Assembly: GCA_020440705.1 (NCBI GenBank)
Contig: JAGRNP010000020.1
Location: 1-46,675, forward strand
Direction: 5' to 3'
Source of the DNA: a bacterium
Lineage (GTDB): Bacteria > Krumholzibacteriota > Krumholzibacteriia > LZORAL124-64-63
Length of the DNA: 46,675 nucleotides
Positions 17,601 through 24,969 of the stretch are shown one piece after another. How positions within the stretch are numbered: position 1 is the first letter of the stretch; each line of letters begins with the position of its first letter. The translations under genes and the position numbers were made by a program. A model generated the notes under the pieces. It saw only the letters and a program-made list of their open reading frames with translations, made no database searches and was not told where the DNA came from.

Positions 17601-18699
17601 ACGAACCCGTATACGCGTCGGTGGCGATGAGGATCTCGGTCTCGCCCGTGTACGCGTCGACCTCGGCGTTGATGAAGTGCACCGTGCCGCCGCTCATGGC
17701 CACGTCGGGCCAGTAGTCGGCGTAGCCGTCGGGCAGGAACCAGTCGTAGGTCACCGAGTTGCCGCCGTTGCTCGAGGCCATGAAGACCAGGGTCCACTCG
17801 TAGGCCAGATAGTCGTAGTTGATGGTCAGCCAGCCGGCCGCGATGAAGACCTTGGCGAAGTCGCCGGCGCCGGAGACGGCGATGCTCGGCGTGGCGCAGG
17901 GCTCGCCCACGGCCAGGCCCTTGACCCACGCCCACTGGGTCGGCGCGTCGGGATTGGTGGTGCGCGAGCGCAGGATGTAGCCGTCGGCCCGCACCCACGT
18001 CACGTGCAGGTAGCCGCCGCCGTCGATGGCGATCTCGGGGTGGTACTCGTCCTCGAGGAAGCTCGGCATCTCCCACACCTGCCAGGTGGCGCCGTCATCG
18101 GTCGAACGGGCGATGTGGATGTCGCGGTCGGTGCCGCCGAGATCCTTGGCCGCGAACACGGCGTACAGGGTGCCGGTGCCGGGCACGGCGGCCACCGAGA
18201 CGTACTCGTCGTTCATGTCGGTGGGGTTGGCGAGCTTCTGGTCGGCTGTCCACGGCGGGCTCTTGGCGGCCCGCCGTGGGGCGACCGGTCCGTCCAGCCG
18301 CGGGGGCACGACAGCCGGACTGGCGGTGGCGTCGGCGAGGTGCCGGCGCAGGAAATGGGGGTCGGTCAGGTGCTGGACCTGTGCCATCAGTGTGGGGGAA
18401 AGGTGATGTACCGGGCGAGACGCCTTTCCGACCCCCTTGGTCTGGTCGGTGAGGTCCACGTCGACGAGATCGGGACGGGTGGCCTTCAGGCCGGCCGCGC
18501 CGGCGGTGAGGCGATTCCGGTGCGGGGCGAGGGAGAGGGTCAGGGCCCTGTCTGCCTCCGTGCGCGGCGGCGCGACCCGAGTGGGCGTGCCCAGATCGTG
18601 GGCGAGGTCGCCGCCACGCACGGCGCCGCCGACCGTCCCCGCGGGGAGGCCGAGCAGCAACGGCAGGCAGAAGAAGGTGGCTGGCAGCAGGCGTCGCAC
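14638..18699 (-). CDS. Giant secreted multidomain subtilisin-like (S8) protease with C-terminal FlgD/T9SS-type domain
   Basis: The protein has 1353 residues. The start is taken as GTG at 18699: AAGGAG lies 10 bases upstream and a signal peptide follows at once, whereas the in-frame ATG at 18777 lies upstream of the likely -10 element. Order of domains: signal peptide; a propeller-like region with Asp-box repeats (STDDGATW, SWDSGASW) to about 500; a CARDB-type beta domain (about 545-650); an I9-like/propeptide region (about 690-840); the peptidase S8 domain with Asp860 (HLDTG), His904 (HGTHTGG) and Ser1100 (GTSMACP); a beta segment; and a C-terminal NPFNP domain ending RKLTLVR, as used for FlgD-like/T9SS-type sorting. 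All triad residues are present, so activity is likely. The protease domain placed behind a sialidase-like propeller is unusual. Confidence 0.88.
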   Translation of the reverse strand: MRRLLPATFFCLPLLLGLPAGTVGGAVRGGDLAHDLGTPTRVAPPRTEADRALTLSLAPHRNRLTAGAAGLKATRPDLVDVDLTDQTKGVGKASRPVHHLSPTLMAQVQHLTDPHFLRRHLADATASPAVVPPRLDGPVAPRRAAKSPPWTADQKLANPTDMNDEYVSVAAVPGTGTLYAVFAAKDLGGTDRDIHIARSTDDGATWQVWEMPSFLEDEYHPEIAIDGGGYLHVTWVRADGYILRSRTTNPDAPTQWAWVKGLAVGEPCATPSIAVSGAGDFAKVFIAAGWLTINYDYLAYEWTLVFMASSNGGNSVTYDWFLPDGYADYWPDVAMSGGTVHFINAEVDAYTGETEILIATDAYTGSFSDPASMTGWTSNNAGFPRLACQGSDVFTVFQLDWSDGIGSDGDIIYLYSWDSGASWFGPYGLVADEYDSVGPAIFTRDGVVGAVWLDAPPGGDEFELASRLGSGYGQVAFFGDVELVTEQPRVEPQFHSADGLVGTDLIHAAWIDRRDYPTEGHNVYTSRHALAPNLAPFTPADWDTALVANMIRGARSDGYVAAGDTAWVSFAFLNDGLADATDAFFIDLEIDGQPAASWVLEGGLATGTYVPLEDFPVVLPAGDHTLRLVLDPENDLAESDESDNVLARTFRWRTGEPELRFHPTAVVTAIVPETKRADALLLAAQPLTRREVQLPVVAPELAAALDVAKADEMLRVMVVPAERLDPTAMAAALKGASRATRREVIAAAARHQLDTAHQRLAADLTDLAKSGQAGAAEPLWLAGALLVPLTPSGVQRLAAHPEVGRMWLDDHKNEVWARPSPEPAAQTAAKALAWHLTTIGANQAWAAGLTGAGVLVGHLDTGLIYDHPDLANHLWDGGAAYPNHGWDAVDDDNDPYDGNAPYFHGTHTGGLIVGDGTNGTTTGAAPGATLMVLRTVPGYFADMVEGLQFGLDNGVQIFTMSAGWSLPPDDVRVANRYNAELLLSIDVPWVCAAGNGDNTGGHYALPDDIGSPGDCPNPWYAPNGGAAAVITVGAVDSAWQVGPTSSRGPTEWNTANPHGDTPYDDYPYPPGLMKPDLAAPGVSVTSTTGLDGYVAYDGTSMACPLVTAAFCLALEKTPGLTPAQLAETFETTAHDLTAAPAASGRDNATGAGLIAIPAALDYVPASAPLGVQITNYGELPLVFGAVYAPAAWLQVAGVPAWLDPGASATVQVLIDPAGLAEGTYESDVIFMTNDPHGASVLPVTLLYGQQVTPTPDEVPGLAAGTLRAAPNPFNPRTTIRFVTARSGPVRLDIHDVRGARVRRLVAGSLAAGDHDVTWDGCDDAGRGLASGTYFARLAAPGSPDAVRKLTLVR

Positions 18700-18757
18700 C
18701 GGATCGCGTCTCCTTGCGTGGGCCTCGGCGGGCACGGATTCCCGCCGCGAGGACTTG

Positions 18758-18763
18758 ATTGTA
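18758..18763 (-). promoter_or_regulatory. -10 element of the giant subtilase gene
   Basis: Minus-strand TACAAT, with TTAGTT 17 bases upstream as a weak -35, sits in a strongly AT-rich intergenic stretch. It predicts a transcript starting near 18750 and supports the GTG start at 18699. Confidence 0.35.
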
Positions 18764-18825
18764 TCATAAAACATCAAAAAAACTAAAGAATTTTTAAATA
18801 AAATGCGTGGCGGCCGGAAAGTTGT

Positions 18826-18841
18826 ATCGTATATTTACGAT
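18826..18841 (+). promoter_or_regulatory. ArsR operator palindrome
   Basis: ATCGTA-TATT-TACGAT is a perfect inverted repeat (arms 18826-18831 and 18836-18841), 19 bases before the arsR ATG. It overlaps -10-like hexamers (TATATT, TACGAT). This position and symmetry fit autorepression by an ArsR/SmtB-family dimer that is released on metalloid binding. Confidence 0.6.
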
Positions 18842-18860
18842 CTACGATGAAAGGACTCCC

Positions 18861-19214
18861 ATGGCGACCCCGAGCGTGTTCCCGACCGATCTGCTGGCCC
18901 TGGCCGACACGGCCAAGGCCCTGGCCCATCCGGCCCGGCTGCGCATCCTGCAGATCCTGGCCGCGACCCCGGGCTGCATGTGCGGCGACATCGTCGAGCA
19001 GCTGCCTCTGGCCCAGGCCACCGTCTCGCAGCACCTGAAGGAGCTGCGCCGGGTGGGCCTGATCCAGGGCGAGATCAGCGGGCCGCGACGGTGCTACTGC
19101 ATCGACCCGGTGGTGCTGGAGCGCGCCGTGGCCGCCTTCACCACGCTGCTGGGGGCCATGTCCCCGTGCACCCTCCGAGGAGAGAACGATGACCCCGAAA
19201 CCGGATGCTGCTGA
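18861..19214 (+). CDS. arsR: ArsR-family metalloid-responsive repressor
   Basis: This 117-residue winged-helix repressor is expected to bind the palindrome just upstream and release it on As(III). The ATG at 18861 has AAAGGA upstream; the frame reads further 5' but through the operator. The helix-turn-helix is around 50-66 ([19 protein letters not shown]). Two potential thiol sites exist: Cys39/Cys41 in the alpha-3-like PGCMCGD segment, analogous to the E. coli ArsR CxC, and a vicinal Cys116-Cys117 at the very C-terminus; Cys78/Cys80 and Cys103 are further thiols. It overlaps arsM by 26 bases, so the repressor and methyltransferase are co-transcribed and translationally linked. Confidence 0.9.
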   Translation: MATPSVFPTDLLALADTAKALAHPARLRILQILAATPGCMCGDIVEQLPLAQATVSQHLKELRRVGLIQGEISGPRRCYCIDPVVLERAVAAFTTLLGAMSPCTLRGENDDPETGCC

Positions 19215-20001
19215 GATCAAGAAGATGGTGACCGACGGCTACGGCGAGATCGCCCGCACGGGCGGCTCTTGCTGCGGACCCGCCGGCGACTGCGACAACC
19301 TGTCCGGCATCAGCTTCAGCAAGGGCTACCAGCAGGTCGACGGCTACGTGCCCGACGCCGACCTCGGACTCGGCTGCGGACTGCCGACCGAGGACGCCTT
19401 CATCAGGCCCGGCGAAACCGTGCTCGACCTGGGCAGCGGCGCCGGCAACGACGTCTTCATCGCGAGCACGCTCGTGGGCCCGACCGGCCGGGTCGTCGGC
19501 CTGGACATGACCGCCGACATGGTCGACCGCGCGCGGGAGAACGCCGCCCGCCTCGGCCGCACCAACGTCGAATTCGTCCACGGGGAGATCGAGGACATTC
19601 CGCTGGAGAGCGCCGTGGTCGACCTCGTCGTCAGCAACTGCGTCCTGAATCTCGTGCCCGACAAGGACAAGGCCTTCGCCGAGATCCACCGCGTGCTGAA
19701 GCCGGGCGGTCGCTTCTCCATCTCGGACGTCGTGCTCGCGGGCACGTTGCCGCCGGCTCTCGCCGAGGCCAGCCTGCTCTACGTGGGCTGCGTGGCCGGG
19801 GCCCAGCAGGAGGACGAGTACCTGGCCACCGTCGCGGCGGCCGGCCTGGTCGACGTGGCCGTGCAGAAGCGCCGCGAGATCACCCTGCCGGACGGCGTGG
19901 TGGAGAACGTGCTCGGCGTCGAGGGCGCGGCGGCGTTCGCCGCTTCGGGCGTGAAGATCCTGAGCATCACCGTGACGGGGCGTCGGGCCGCCGGCGCCTA
20001 G
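19189..20001 (+). CDS. arsM: Arsenite S-adenosylmethionine methyltransferase
   Basis: This 270-residue enzyme methylates As(III), using SAM and thiols, to mono-, di- and trimethyl arsenicals. The SAM-binding motif [13 protein letters not shown] is at 78-90. Conserved ArsM cysteines can be placed: Cys63 (GLGCGLP), Cys151 (SNCVLNL) and Cys201 (YVGCVAG) correspond to the three As-binding thiols, with a Cys28-Cys29 pair near the N-terminus. The length is as expected for bacterial ArsM. GGAG precedes the ATG, inside the end of arsR. No arsenite efflux pump or arsenate reductase is next to it, so methylation may be the main local arsenic response. Confidence 0.93.
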   Translation: MTPKPDAAEIKKMVTDGYGEIARTGGSCCGPAGDCDNLSGISFSKGYQQVDGYVPDADLGLGCGLPTEDAFIRPGETVLDLGSGAGNDVFIASTLVGPTGRVVGLDMTADMVDRARENAARLGRTNVEFVHGEIEDIPLESAVVDLVVSNCVLNLVPDKDKAFAEIHRVLKPGGRFSISDVVLAGTLPPALAEASLLYVGCVAGAQQEDEYLATVAAAGLVDVAVQKRREITLPDGVVENVLGVEGAAAFAASGVKILSITVTGRRAAGA

Positions 20002-20079
20002 CGGCGGCGGGTGCGGCGCGGTGGCGTCAGGCCGCCGCGCGGAACCCCGTCGCCCCCGCGGAATCACGCCGGGGACGGC

Positions 20080-20108
20080 TTGGCAAGGGGCGCGCCAGCG
20101 GCTAACTT
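20080..20108 (+). promoter_or_regulatory. Sigma-70-type promoter for the small membrane protein operon
   Basis: TTGGCA (20080-20085), a 17-base spacer and TAACTT (20103-20108) lie 55 bases before the next ATG, after a GC-rich inverted repeat at about 20017-20041 that may end arsM transcription. Confidence 0.42.
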
Positions 20109-20162
20109 GACGGGGCCGTCGCAGGACGGCCGTCGGACTCGCCCGGAACGGGAGGTCGCGTG

Positions 20163-20498
20163 ATGACCCTGCCCAAACCGGAAACCGGCCTGGCCCACTT
20201 CGTCCAGGTCCTGGGCATCGGCGTCTGGGCGCTGCTGCTCGGATCCCGGCTCCTCGTGTGGTCGCACCGCCCGGGGCGCGAGACGTTCCTCGACCGCCGC
20301 TGGGGCGCCATGGTCGGCGACGGGCGGACGGGCGGGGATGCAGCGGGGCCGCTGCTGCTGAAGATCGCGCTGGCCGTGTGCGTCGTCGGCTTCCTGATCA
20401 ATCTCGTCGAGCACCTCGAGCGCGGCGTGCACTACAACCGCTCGCTGATCGTGGTGGGCGTGCTCTCGCTGCTCATCCTGGCGCTCGGTTCCGGTTGA
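20163..20498 (+). CDS. Small three-helix membrane protein, function unknown
   Basis: The protein has 111 residues. Hydrophobic segments lie at about 12-28, 64-82 and 93-109, joined by a basic, hydrophilic loop (SHRPGRETFLDRRWG). GGAGG lies 7 bases before the ATG; a GTG directly before it could add one residue. I do not recognise a family. The spacing to the NFACT-R gene (47 bases) and a shared direction suggest an operon with it and the MscS channel. Confidence 0.7.
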   Translation: MTLPKPETGLAHFVQVLGIGVWALLLGSRLLVWSHRPGRETFLDRRWGAMVGDGRTGGDAAGPLLLKIALAVCVVGFLINLVEHLERGVHYNRSLIVVGVLSLLILALGSG

Positions 20499-20545
20499 GC
20501 CCGCGGGCGCCGCCGGCCGTCACCCGCAGCCCGTCCGGAGTCCGC

Positions 20546-20947
20546 ATGCCCCGACCGCCCCGTCCCGAGAAGGTCGCGCCGAAGCTCTTCGAGTACAAGC
20601 TGCCCGGCGGCTGGATCGTGCTGGCCGGTCGCACCGACGAGGACAACGACCGCCTCTCCCTGAAGATCGCCAAGGCCAACGACTGGTGGTTCCACGTCAA
20701 GGGCCTGCCCGGCAGCCACGTGGTGCTGCAGGTGCCGGCGGGCGAGGAGCCGGACAACGCCACGGTGAAGGCCGCCGCGGCCATCGCCGCCTGGCACAGC
20801 AAGAAGCGCGAGGCCCGCCAGGTGGCGGTCAGCGCCACGCGCGCCCGCTACGTCACCAAGCCCCGGGGCGCCAAGCCCGGCACCGTGGAGATCCGCAAGG
20901 AGAAGGTGCTGAACGTGCGGCCGGGGCTGCCCGAGGAGAATCCGTGA
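20546..20947 (+). CDS. Stand-alone NFACT-R (DUF814) RNA-binding domain protein
   Basis: The protein has 133 residues. The NFACT-R domain, normally the C-terminal part of RqcH/Rqc2/FbpA proteins that handle stalled 50S-peptidyl-tRNA complexes, is recognisable from GRTDEDNDRLSLKIAKANDW, then WFHVKGLPGSHVVL and the ending that contains KPGTVEIRKEKVLNVRPG. The NFACT-N and coiled-coil regions are absent, so this is the single-domain form seen in several phyla, whose role is not settled (RNA or ribosome binding is likely). The stop TGA overlaps the GTG start of the MscS gene (GTGA), an unusual partner. Confidence 0.85.
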   Translation: MPRPPRPEKVAPKLFEYKLPGGWIVLAGRTDEDNDRLSLKIAKANDWWFHVKGLPGSHVVLQVPAGEEPDNATVKAAAAIAAWHSKKREARQVAVSATRARYVTKPRGAKPGTVEIRKEKVLNVRPGLPEENP

Positions 20948-22038
20948 GCGAACTGCTGACCGGCGCCTGGCTCGATTCCCTGACCACCGATCCCTATCTG
21001 CGCCTGGGCGCCATCGTCGCCGGTGCGGTCGTGCTGGCGCTGCTGGCCCGCCTCGTGCTCGTGCCGCTCCTGCGCCGGCTGGCCCGGCGCACCTCGTCGG
21101 ACATCGACGATCAGCTCGTCGACCTCCTCGGCCCGGCCATCTTCCGCACGGTCATCCTGCAGGGGGTGAACGTGGCCGTGAGCGACTTCGTCCTCGATCC
21201 GCGTGTCGACCGGATCGTCGTGGCGATCACCGTGACCCTGATGGTCCTCATCTGGGGCCAGGTCTTCCTGCGGGGGGGCAATCTCTTCTTCGGCCGGCTG
21301 AGCGAGAACGCCGACCGCACCAACTGGATCCAGCCCCAGACCCTGCCGCTGGTCCGGTTCGTGCTGAAGGTGCTGCTGTTCGCGGTCATGTCCTACCTGA
21401 TCATGTCGGCGTGGCGCATCAACCTGACGAGCTGGCTGGCCAGCGCCGGCGTGGTCGGCATCGCCGTCGGCTTCGCGGCCAAGGACACCCTCGCCAACTT
21501 CTTCTCGGGTGTCTTCATCCTGGCCGACGCCCCGTATCGCGTGGGGCAGTACATCATCATCGACGGCGACACCCGGGGCGTGGTCACGGAGATCGGCATG
21601 CGCTCGACGCGCCTGCTCACCCGGGACAACGTCGAGGTCACGGTGCCCAACGCCGTCATCGGCAACGCCAAGATCGTCAACGAGTCGAGCGGGCCGTCGC
21701 AGCACATGCGGGTGCGCGTCGACGTCTCGGTCGCCTACGGCAGCGACGTCGACCGGGTGCGCGAGGTCCTCGGCGCCTGCACGGTCGGGCTGGAGAACGG
21801 CGCCGACGACCAGCCGGGCGTGGTCCGCTTCTCTGCCATGGGCGCCTCCGGCCTCGATTTCCAGGTGCTGGTCTGGGTGAAGCATCCGGTGTACCGGGGC
21901 CGCCTCATCGACGAGCTGAACACGCGCGTGTACAAGGCGCTGGCCGCGGCCGGCATCGAGATCCCCTTCCCGCAGCGCGATCTGCACATCCGCTCGTGGC
22001 CGGCGGGTGAACAGGGCTTGTCAAGACCAGACGCCTGA
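20944..22038 (+). CDS. MscS-family mechanosensitive ion channel
   Basis: The protein has 364 residues. Predicted membrane helices lie at about 20-40, 90-110, 140-158 and 163-190. The last carries the pore-lining MscS pattern (SWLASAGVVGIAVGFAAKDT, then LANFFSGVFI), followed by the beta domain (YRVGQYIIIDGDTRGVVTEI) and the alpha/beta vestibule domain ending near IEIPFPQRDLHI. The role is emergency release of solutes under hypo-osmotic shock. The GTG start overlaps the NFACT-R stop. The extra N-terminal helix relative to E. coli MscS is common in larger family members. Confidence 0.92.
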   Translation: MSELLTGAWLDSLTTDPYLRLGAIVAGAVVLALLARLVLVPLLRRLARRTSSDIDDQLVDLLGPAIFRTVILQGVNVAVSDFVLDPRVDRIVVAITVTLMVLIWGQVFLRGGNLFFGRLSENADRTNWIQPQTLPLVRFVLKVLLFAVMSYLIMSAWRINLTSWLASAGVVGIAVGFAAKDTLANFFSGVFILADAPYRVGQYIIIDGDTRGVVTEIGMRSTRLLTRDNVEVTVPNAVIGNAKIVNESSGPSQHMRVRVDVSVAYGSDVDRVREVLGACTVGLENGADDQPGVVRFSAMGASGLDFQVLVWVKHPVYRGRLIDELNTRVYKALAAAGIEIPFPQRDLHIRSWPAGEQGLSRPDA

Positions 22039-22046
22039 CGTAGACT
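22018..22046 (+). promoter_or_regulatory. Promoter of the LRR lipoprotein gene, overlapping the mscS end
   Basis: TTGTCA (22018-22023), a 17-base spacer and TAGACT (22041-22046) lie 68 bases before the ATG. The element follows the same pattern as those at 3130 and 20080. Confidence 0.42.
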
Positions 22047-22113
22047 CAGTCTGCGGCGGCAAGGGGGAGCCTCGCGCCGTATCCGGACCCACCCCTGGGA
22101 CTGTGGAGAAACC

Positions 22114-23709
22114 ATGAACAGGATCATGTGCCTGATCGCGTGCGCGTGCGCATGCGCCCTGGTGACGTTGGCCGGCTGCGGGGACGATCCGGCAGGCCCG
22201 AGCGCCGTGCCGGGGTTCCTGCACCTGACCACCCAGGCCGAGGTCGACGCCCAGGCCGGCCTGCGCGAGGTCTCGGGAGCCCTGACCATCGGGCCCAGCG
22301 ACGACATCGTCTCCCTCGCGCCTCTGGCCGGGCTGGTGCAGGTGGGCGAATCCCTGCGGATCTTCGACAACGCCCGGCTGACGAGCCTGGCCCCCCTGGC
22401 CGATTTGCGGGGCGAGATCCCGATCGTCGAGATCGGGGGCAACCCGCTCCTGACGCACCTGAACGGTCTGGGCGGCGTGCGGCCCACCCAGACCTTCTCC
22501 CTGAGCAGCAACGCGGTCCTGGGCGATGTCTCCGGTCTGGGCGACCTGAGCGGCGTGCGCCGGATGCAGATCAACGGCAACCCCGCCCTGGCCGATCTGT
22601 CGGCCCTGGCGGGGCTCGACTCGCTGCGGCATCTCATTCTGCGGGCGGGGCACGCCGCGGCGACGCCGGCCCAGCTGGGGACCATGCCGGCGCTCGAGCG
22701 GCTCGAGCTGACGGGGATGCCGGGCGTGCGCGATTTCGCCTTGCCGGGTGCGCCCAACCTGGCCGAACTGCGGGCCATGGATCTGGCGAATCTCGAGGAA
22801 CTGGGCGACCTGTCGGGGCTGTCCTCGCTGGCGAGCCTGATCGTCACGGGTGCTCCCCGACTCGCCCGCTGCGGCGCCGTCGGCGCGACGCCCGGCCTGG
22901 CGGTCCTCTCGGTGAACCGCGCGGCGCTGCTGACCGACGTCTCGGGCTTCACGGACCTGTCCGGGCTGGAAGTCCTCGAGCTGGACGAACTCTCCGCCCT
23001 GACGACCCTCGCCGGCCTGCCCGAACTGCCGGGCCTGCGGAACCTGAGCCTGGGCAACCTGCCCCTGCTCGCGGAGATGCCGGCCTGGACAGGGACCGCC
23101 CCGCTCGGCATCGTCGTCTTCGCCTGCGACGGGCTGGCGCGGTTGGCCGACCTGCCCCTGTCCGACCGGCTGCAGAACCTGTCGGTCGGGCACTGCCCGC
23201 TCGTGGCCGGCGTCGCGGAGCTGTCCGGGGCCACGGCCCTGCAGACCCTGACCCTGCGCGATCTGCCCGGCGTGGTCGGCCTGGACGGCCTGCAGATGCC
23301 GGCGACCCTGCGCTTCCTGCAGCTGAACGCGCTGGACGGGCTGACGAGCCTCGCCGGCGTCTCGGACCTGCCGCCGCAGCTGGAGCTCGCGCTGATGGAC
23401 ATGGACGGCCTGACCTCGCTCGCGGGCCTGGAGCAGGTCACGGAACTGGGCGCTTTGGTCCTGAGCGCCAACGCGGCGCTGACCTCGCTGGCGGGTTTGG
23501 AGAATCTCGCGGTCCTGCGCAGCCAGCTCCGGGTCTATGCCAACGAATCCCTGGTCGCCATCGGCGCCTTCGCCGCCGACCTCGCCGTCCCGCAGGTGCA
23601 GATCGCCGGGAACCCGGCGCTCGACCAGTGCGTCGCGGCGGGCCTGGTGGCCGGTTGGCAGGGTGTGCAGTCGGTCCAGATCACCGAGAACGGCCCCTGC
23701 GCCGAATAG
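22114..23709 (+). CDS. Leucine-rich-repeat surface lipoprotein
   Basis: This 531-residue protein has a lipoprotein signal (LVTLAGC, lipid Cys at about 22) and about 20 irregular leucine-rich repeats of roughly 22-24 residues (L..L.GL..L..L.L..N/P..L). They resemble the receptor-L-domain-like LRRs of myxobacteria and planctomycetes. The C-terminal cap (GNPALDQCVAAGLV, later NGPC) has the Cys pair usual for those proteins. The absence of polar residues directly after the lipid Cys apart from Gly-Asp-Asp leaves the sorting membrane unsure. It is likely a ligand- or adhesion-type surface protein; the partner is unknown. It is convergent with the amidohydrolase, 39 bases away. Confidence 0.85.
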   Translation: MNRIMCLIACACACALVTLAGCGDDPAGPSAVPGFLHLTTQAEVDAQAGLREVSGALTIGPSDDIVSLAPLAGLVQVGESLRIFDNARLTSLAPLADLRGEIPIVEIGGNPLLTHLNGLGGVRPTQTFSLSSNAVLGDVSGLGDLSGVRRMQINGNPALADLSALAGLDSLRHLILRAGHAAATPAQLGTMPALERLELTGMPGVRDFALPGAPNLAELRAMDLANLEELGDLSGLSSLASLIVTGAPRLARCGAVGATPGLAVLSVNRAALLTDVSGFTDLSGLEVLELDELSALTTLAGLPELPGLRNLSLGNLPLLAEMPAWTGTAPLGIVVFACDGLARLADLPLSDRLQNLSVGHCPLVAGVAELSGATALQTLTLRDLPGVVGLDGLQMPATLRFLQLNALDGLTSLAGVSDLPPQLELALMDMDGLTSLAGLEQVTELGALVLSANAALTSLAGLENLAVLRSQLRVYANESLVAIGAFAADLAVPQVQIAGNPALDQCVAAGLVAGWQGVQSVQITENGPCAE

Positions 23710-23748
23710 CGCCGGGGCCGTCCTCCGTTTCGACGATGGCGAGGGGGG

Positions 23749-24969
23749 TCAGCGCACGTCCCGCGACACCACCTCGCCCTCGATCACCACGCCCGTGCAG
23801 TGGCTCGCGTACTCGAAGGGGTCGCCGTCGTAGAGGGCGAGGTCGCCGTCCTTGCCCACCTCCAGCGAACCCAGCCGGTCGTCGAGGCCGAGGATGCGGG
23901 CGGGCGCCAGGGTGATGGCCTCGAGCGCCGCAGCGGTGCCGAGTCCGTGGGCCGCGGCCACCGCCGCCTCGAACAGGATCACCCGCACCTTGGGCACGTA
24001 GCCCTCGTAGCCGCTCTGGATCGCGAAGGGGATGCCGCTCTCGCGGAGCAGGCGCGCCGTCTCCATGCTCGCGTTCTCCGTCTCGAAGAAGGCCCGCATC
24101 ATGGTCGGATGCAGCAGCACCGGCACGCCGGACTCGCGGATCGCGGGCAGGATCTGGTGGGCCTCGGCGGCGCCGTCCAGCCACAGGCGCACGTCGAACT
24201 CGCGGGCCAGGTCCAGGGCGTTGACCAGGTCGCGGGTGCGGTGGGCGGTCACCATCAGGGCGAGGTCGCCGTCGAGGACCTTCACCAGCGACTCGAGATG
24301 CAGGTCGCGCGCCGGGGCCTCGACCTCGTCGTCGTCGGCCGCGCGCGCGGCCTGGCGGCGGTACTCGTCGGCCCGGATCAGGTCCTGGCGCAGCAGGGCC
24401 ACGGTCTTGGCCCGGGTCGTGAACATCTTGCTGCCGCCGAAGGGTCCGGCGGGCGGGGTCAGCGTCACGGCGACCGCCGTCTCCCGCTGCAGCGCCGCCT
24501 CGTCCACCGTGGCGCCGCGGGTCTTGACGACCATGGTCTGGCCCGAGATGGGGGCGCCGGGGGAGTGCCCGGTGTGCACGGTCGTCACGCCGAAGCTGCG
24601 CACCCAGGCCACCAGCGCCTCCTGGGGGTTGTAGGCGTCGACCGCCCGCAGTTCGGGCTGCATCTTCTCCGACGTCTCGAGGTGGTCCTGGTCGTGGGCC
24701 TGGTTGAAGATGCCGGTCAGGCCGACCGTGCCGTGCACGTCGACGAGTCCGGGCGTGACCACGGCGGCCTCGAGGACCTCGTAGCCGGCGGGGATCGTGA
24801 TCTCGGCGGCGGGGCCGACGGCGGCGATGCGGCCGTCGGTGACGACGACCACGCCGTCGGTGATGGGTGCGCCGGAGACGGGGTAGACCGTGCCGCCGCG
24901 CACCGCCACCTGGGCGGCGGCGGGCGCCGCCAGCAGGACGGCGGCGGTCAGGTTCAGGAAGAGCTTCAT
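23749..24969 (-). CDS. Exported amidohydrolase-superfamily protein with an altered metal site
   Basis: The protein has 406 residues and a signal peptide (1-20, ending AAAQ). The amidohydrolase scaffold is clear (VVTDGRIAAVGPAAEI, TPGLVDVHG near 73-80, DRLGSLEVGKDGDLALYDGDPFEYAS at the end). The usual HxH metal motif is changed: His79-Gly-Thr81 where the sister protein has His-Ser-His. The late Asp region also departs (FAIQSGYEG), so catalysis in the usual way is doubtful. The ATG at 24969 overlaps the TGA of the upstream amidohydrolase (ATGA); a GTG one codon earlier is an alternative. The pair probably works together in the periplasm. Such tandem exported amidohydrolases are common in FCB bacteria; substrates are unproven. 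Confidence 0.82.
   Translation of the reverse strand: MKLFLNLTAAVLLAAPAAAQVAVRGGTVYPVSGAPITDGVVVVTDGRIAAVGPAAEITIPAGYEVLEAAVVTPGLVDVHGTVGLTGIFNQAHDQDHLETSEKMQPELRAVDAYNPQEALVAWVRSFGVTTVHTGHSPGAPISGQTMVVKTRGATVDEAALQRETAVAVTLTPPAGPFGGSKMFTTRAKTVALLRQDLIRADEYRRQAARAADDDEVEAPARDLHLESLVKVLDGDLALMVTAHRTRDLVNALDLAREFDVRLWLDGAAEAHQILPAIRESGVPVLLHPTMMRAFFETENASMETARLLRESGIPFAIQSGYEGYVPKVRVILFEAAVAAAHGLGTAAALEAITLAPARILGLDDRLGSLEVGKDGDLALYDGDPFEYASHCTGVVIEGEVVSRDVR

Noticed and set aside
18700-18777. Upstream ATG (18777) as start of the giant subtilase
   Set aside because: It would place charged residues before the signal peptide and lies upstream of the predicted -10; the GTG at 18699 has a good ribosome site.
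12505-18786. Very long open frame on the plus strand opposite the gldF/gldA and protease genes
   Set aside because: It is antisense to four well supported genes with recognisable domains. Its translation is low-complexity Gly/Ala/Val/Arg without a family, as expected from codon bias at 70% GC.
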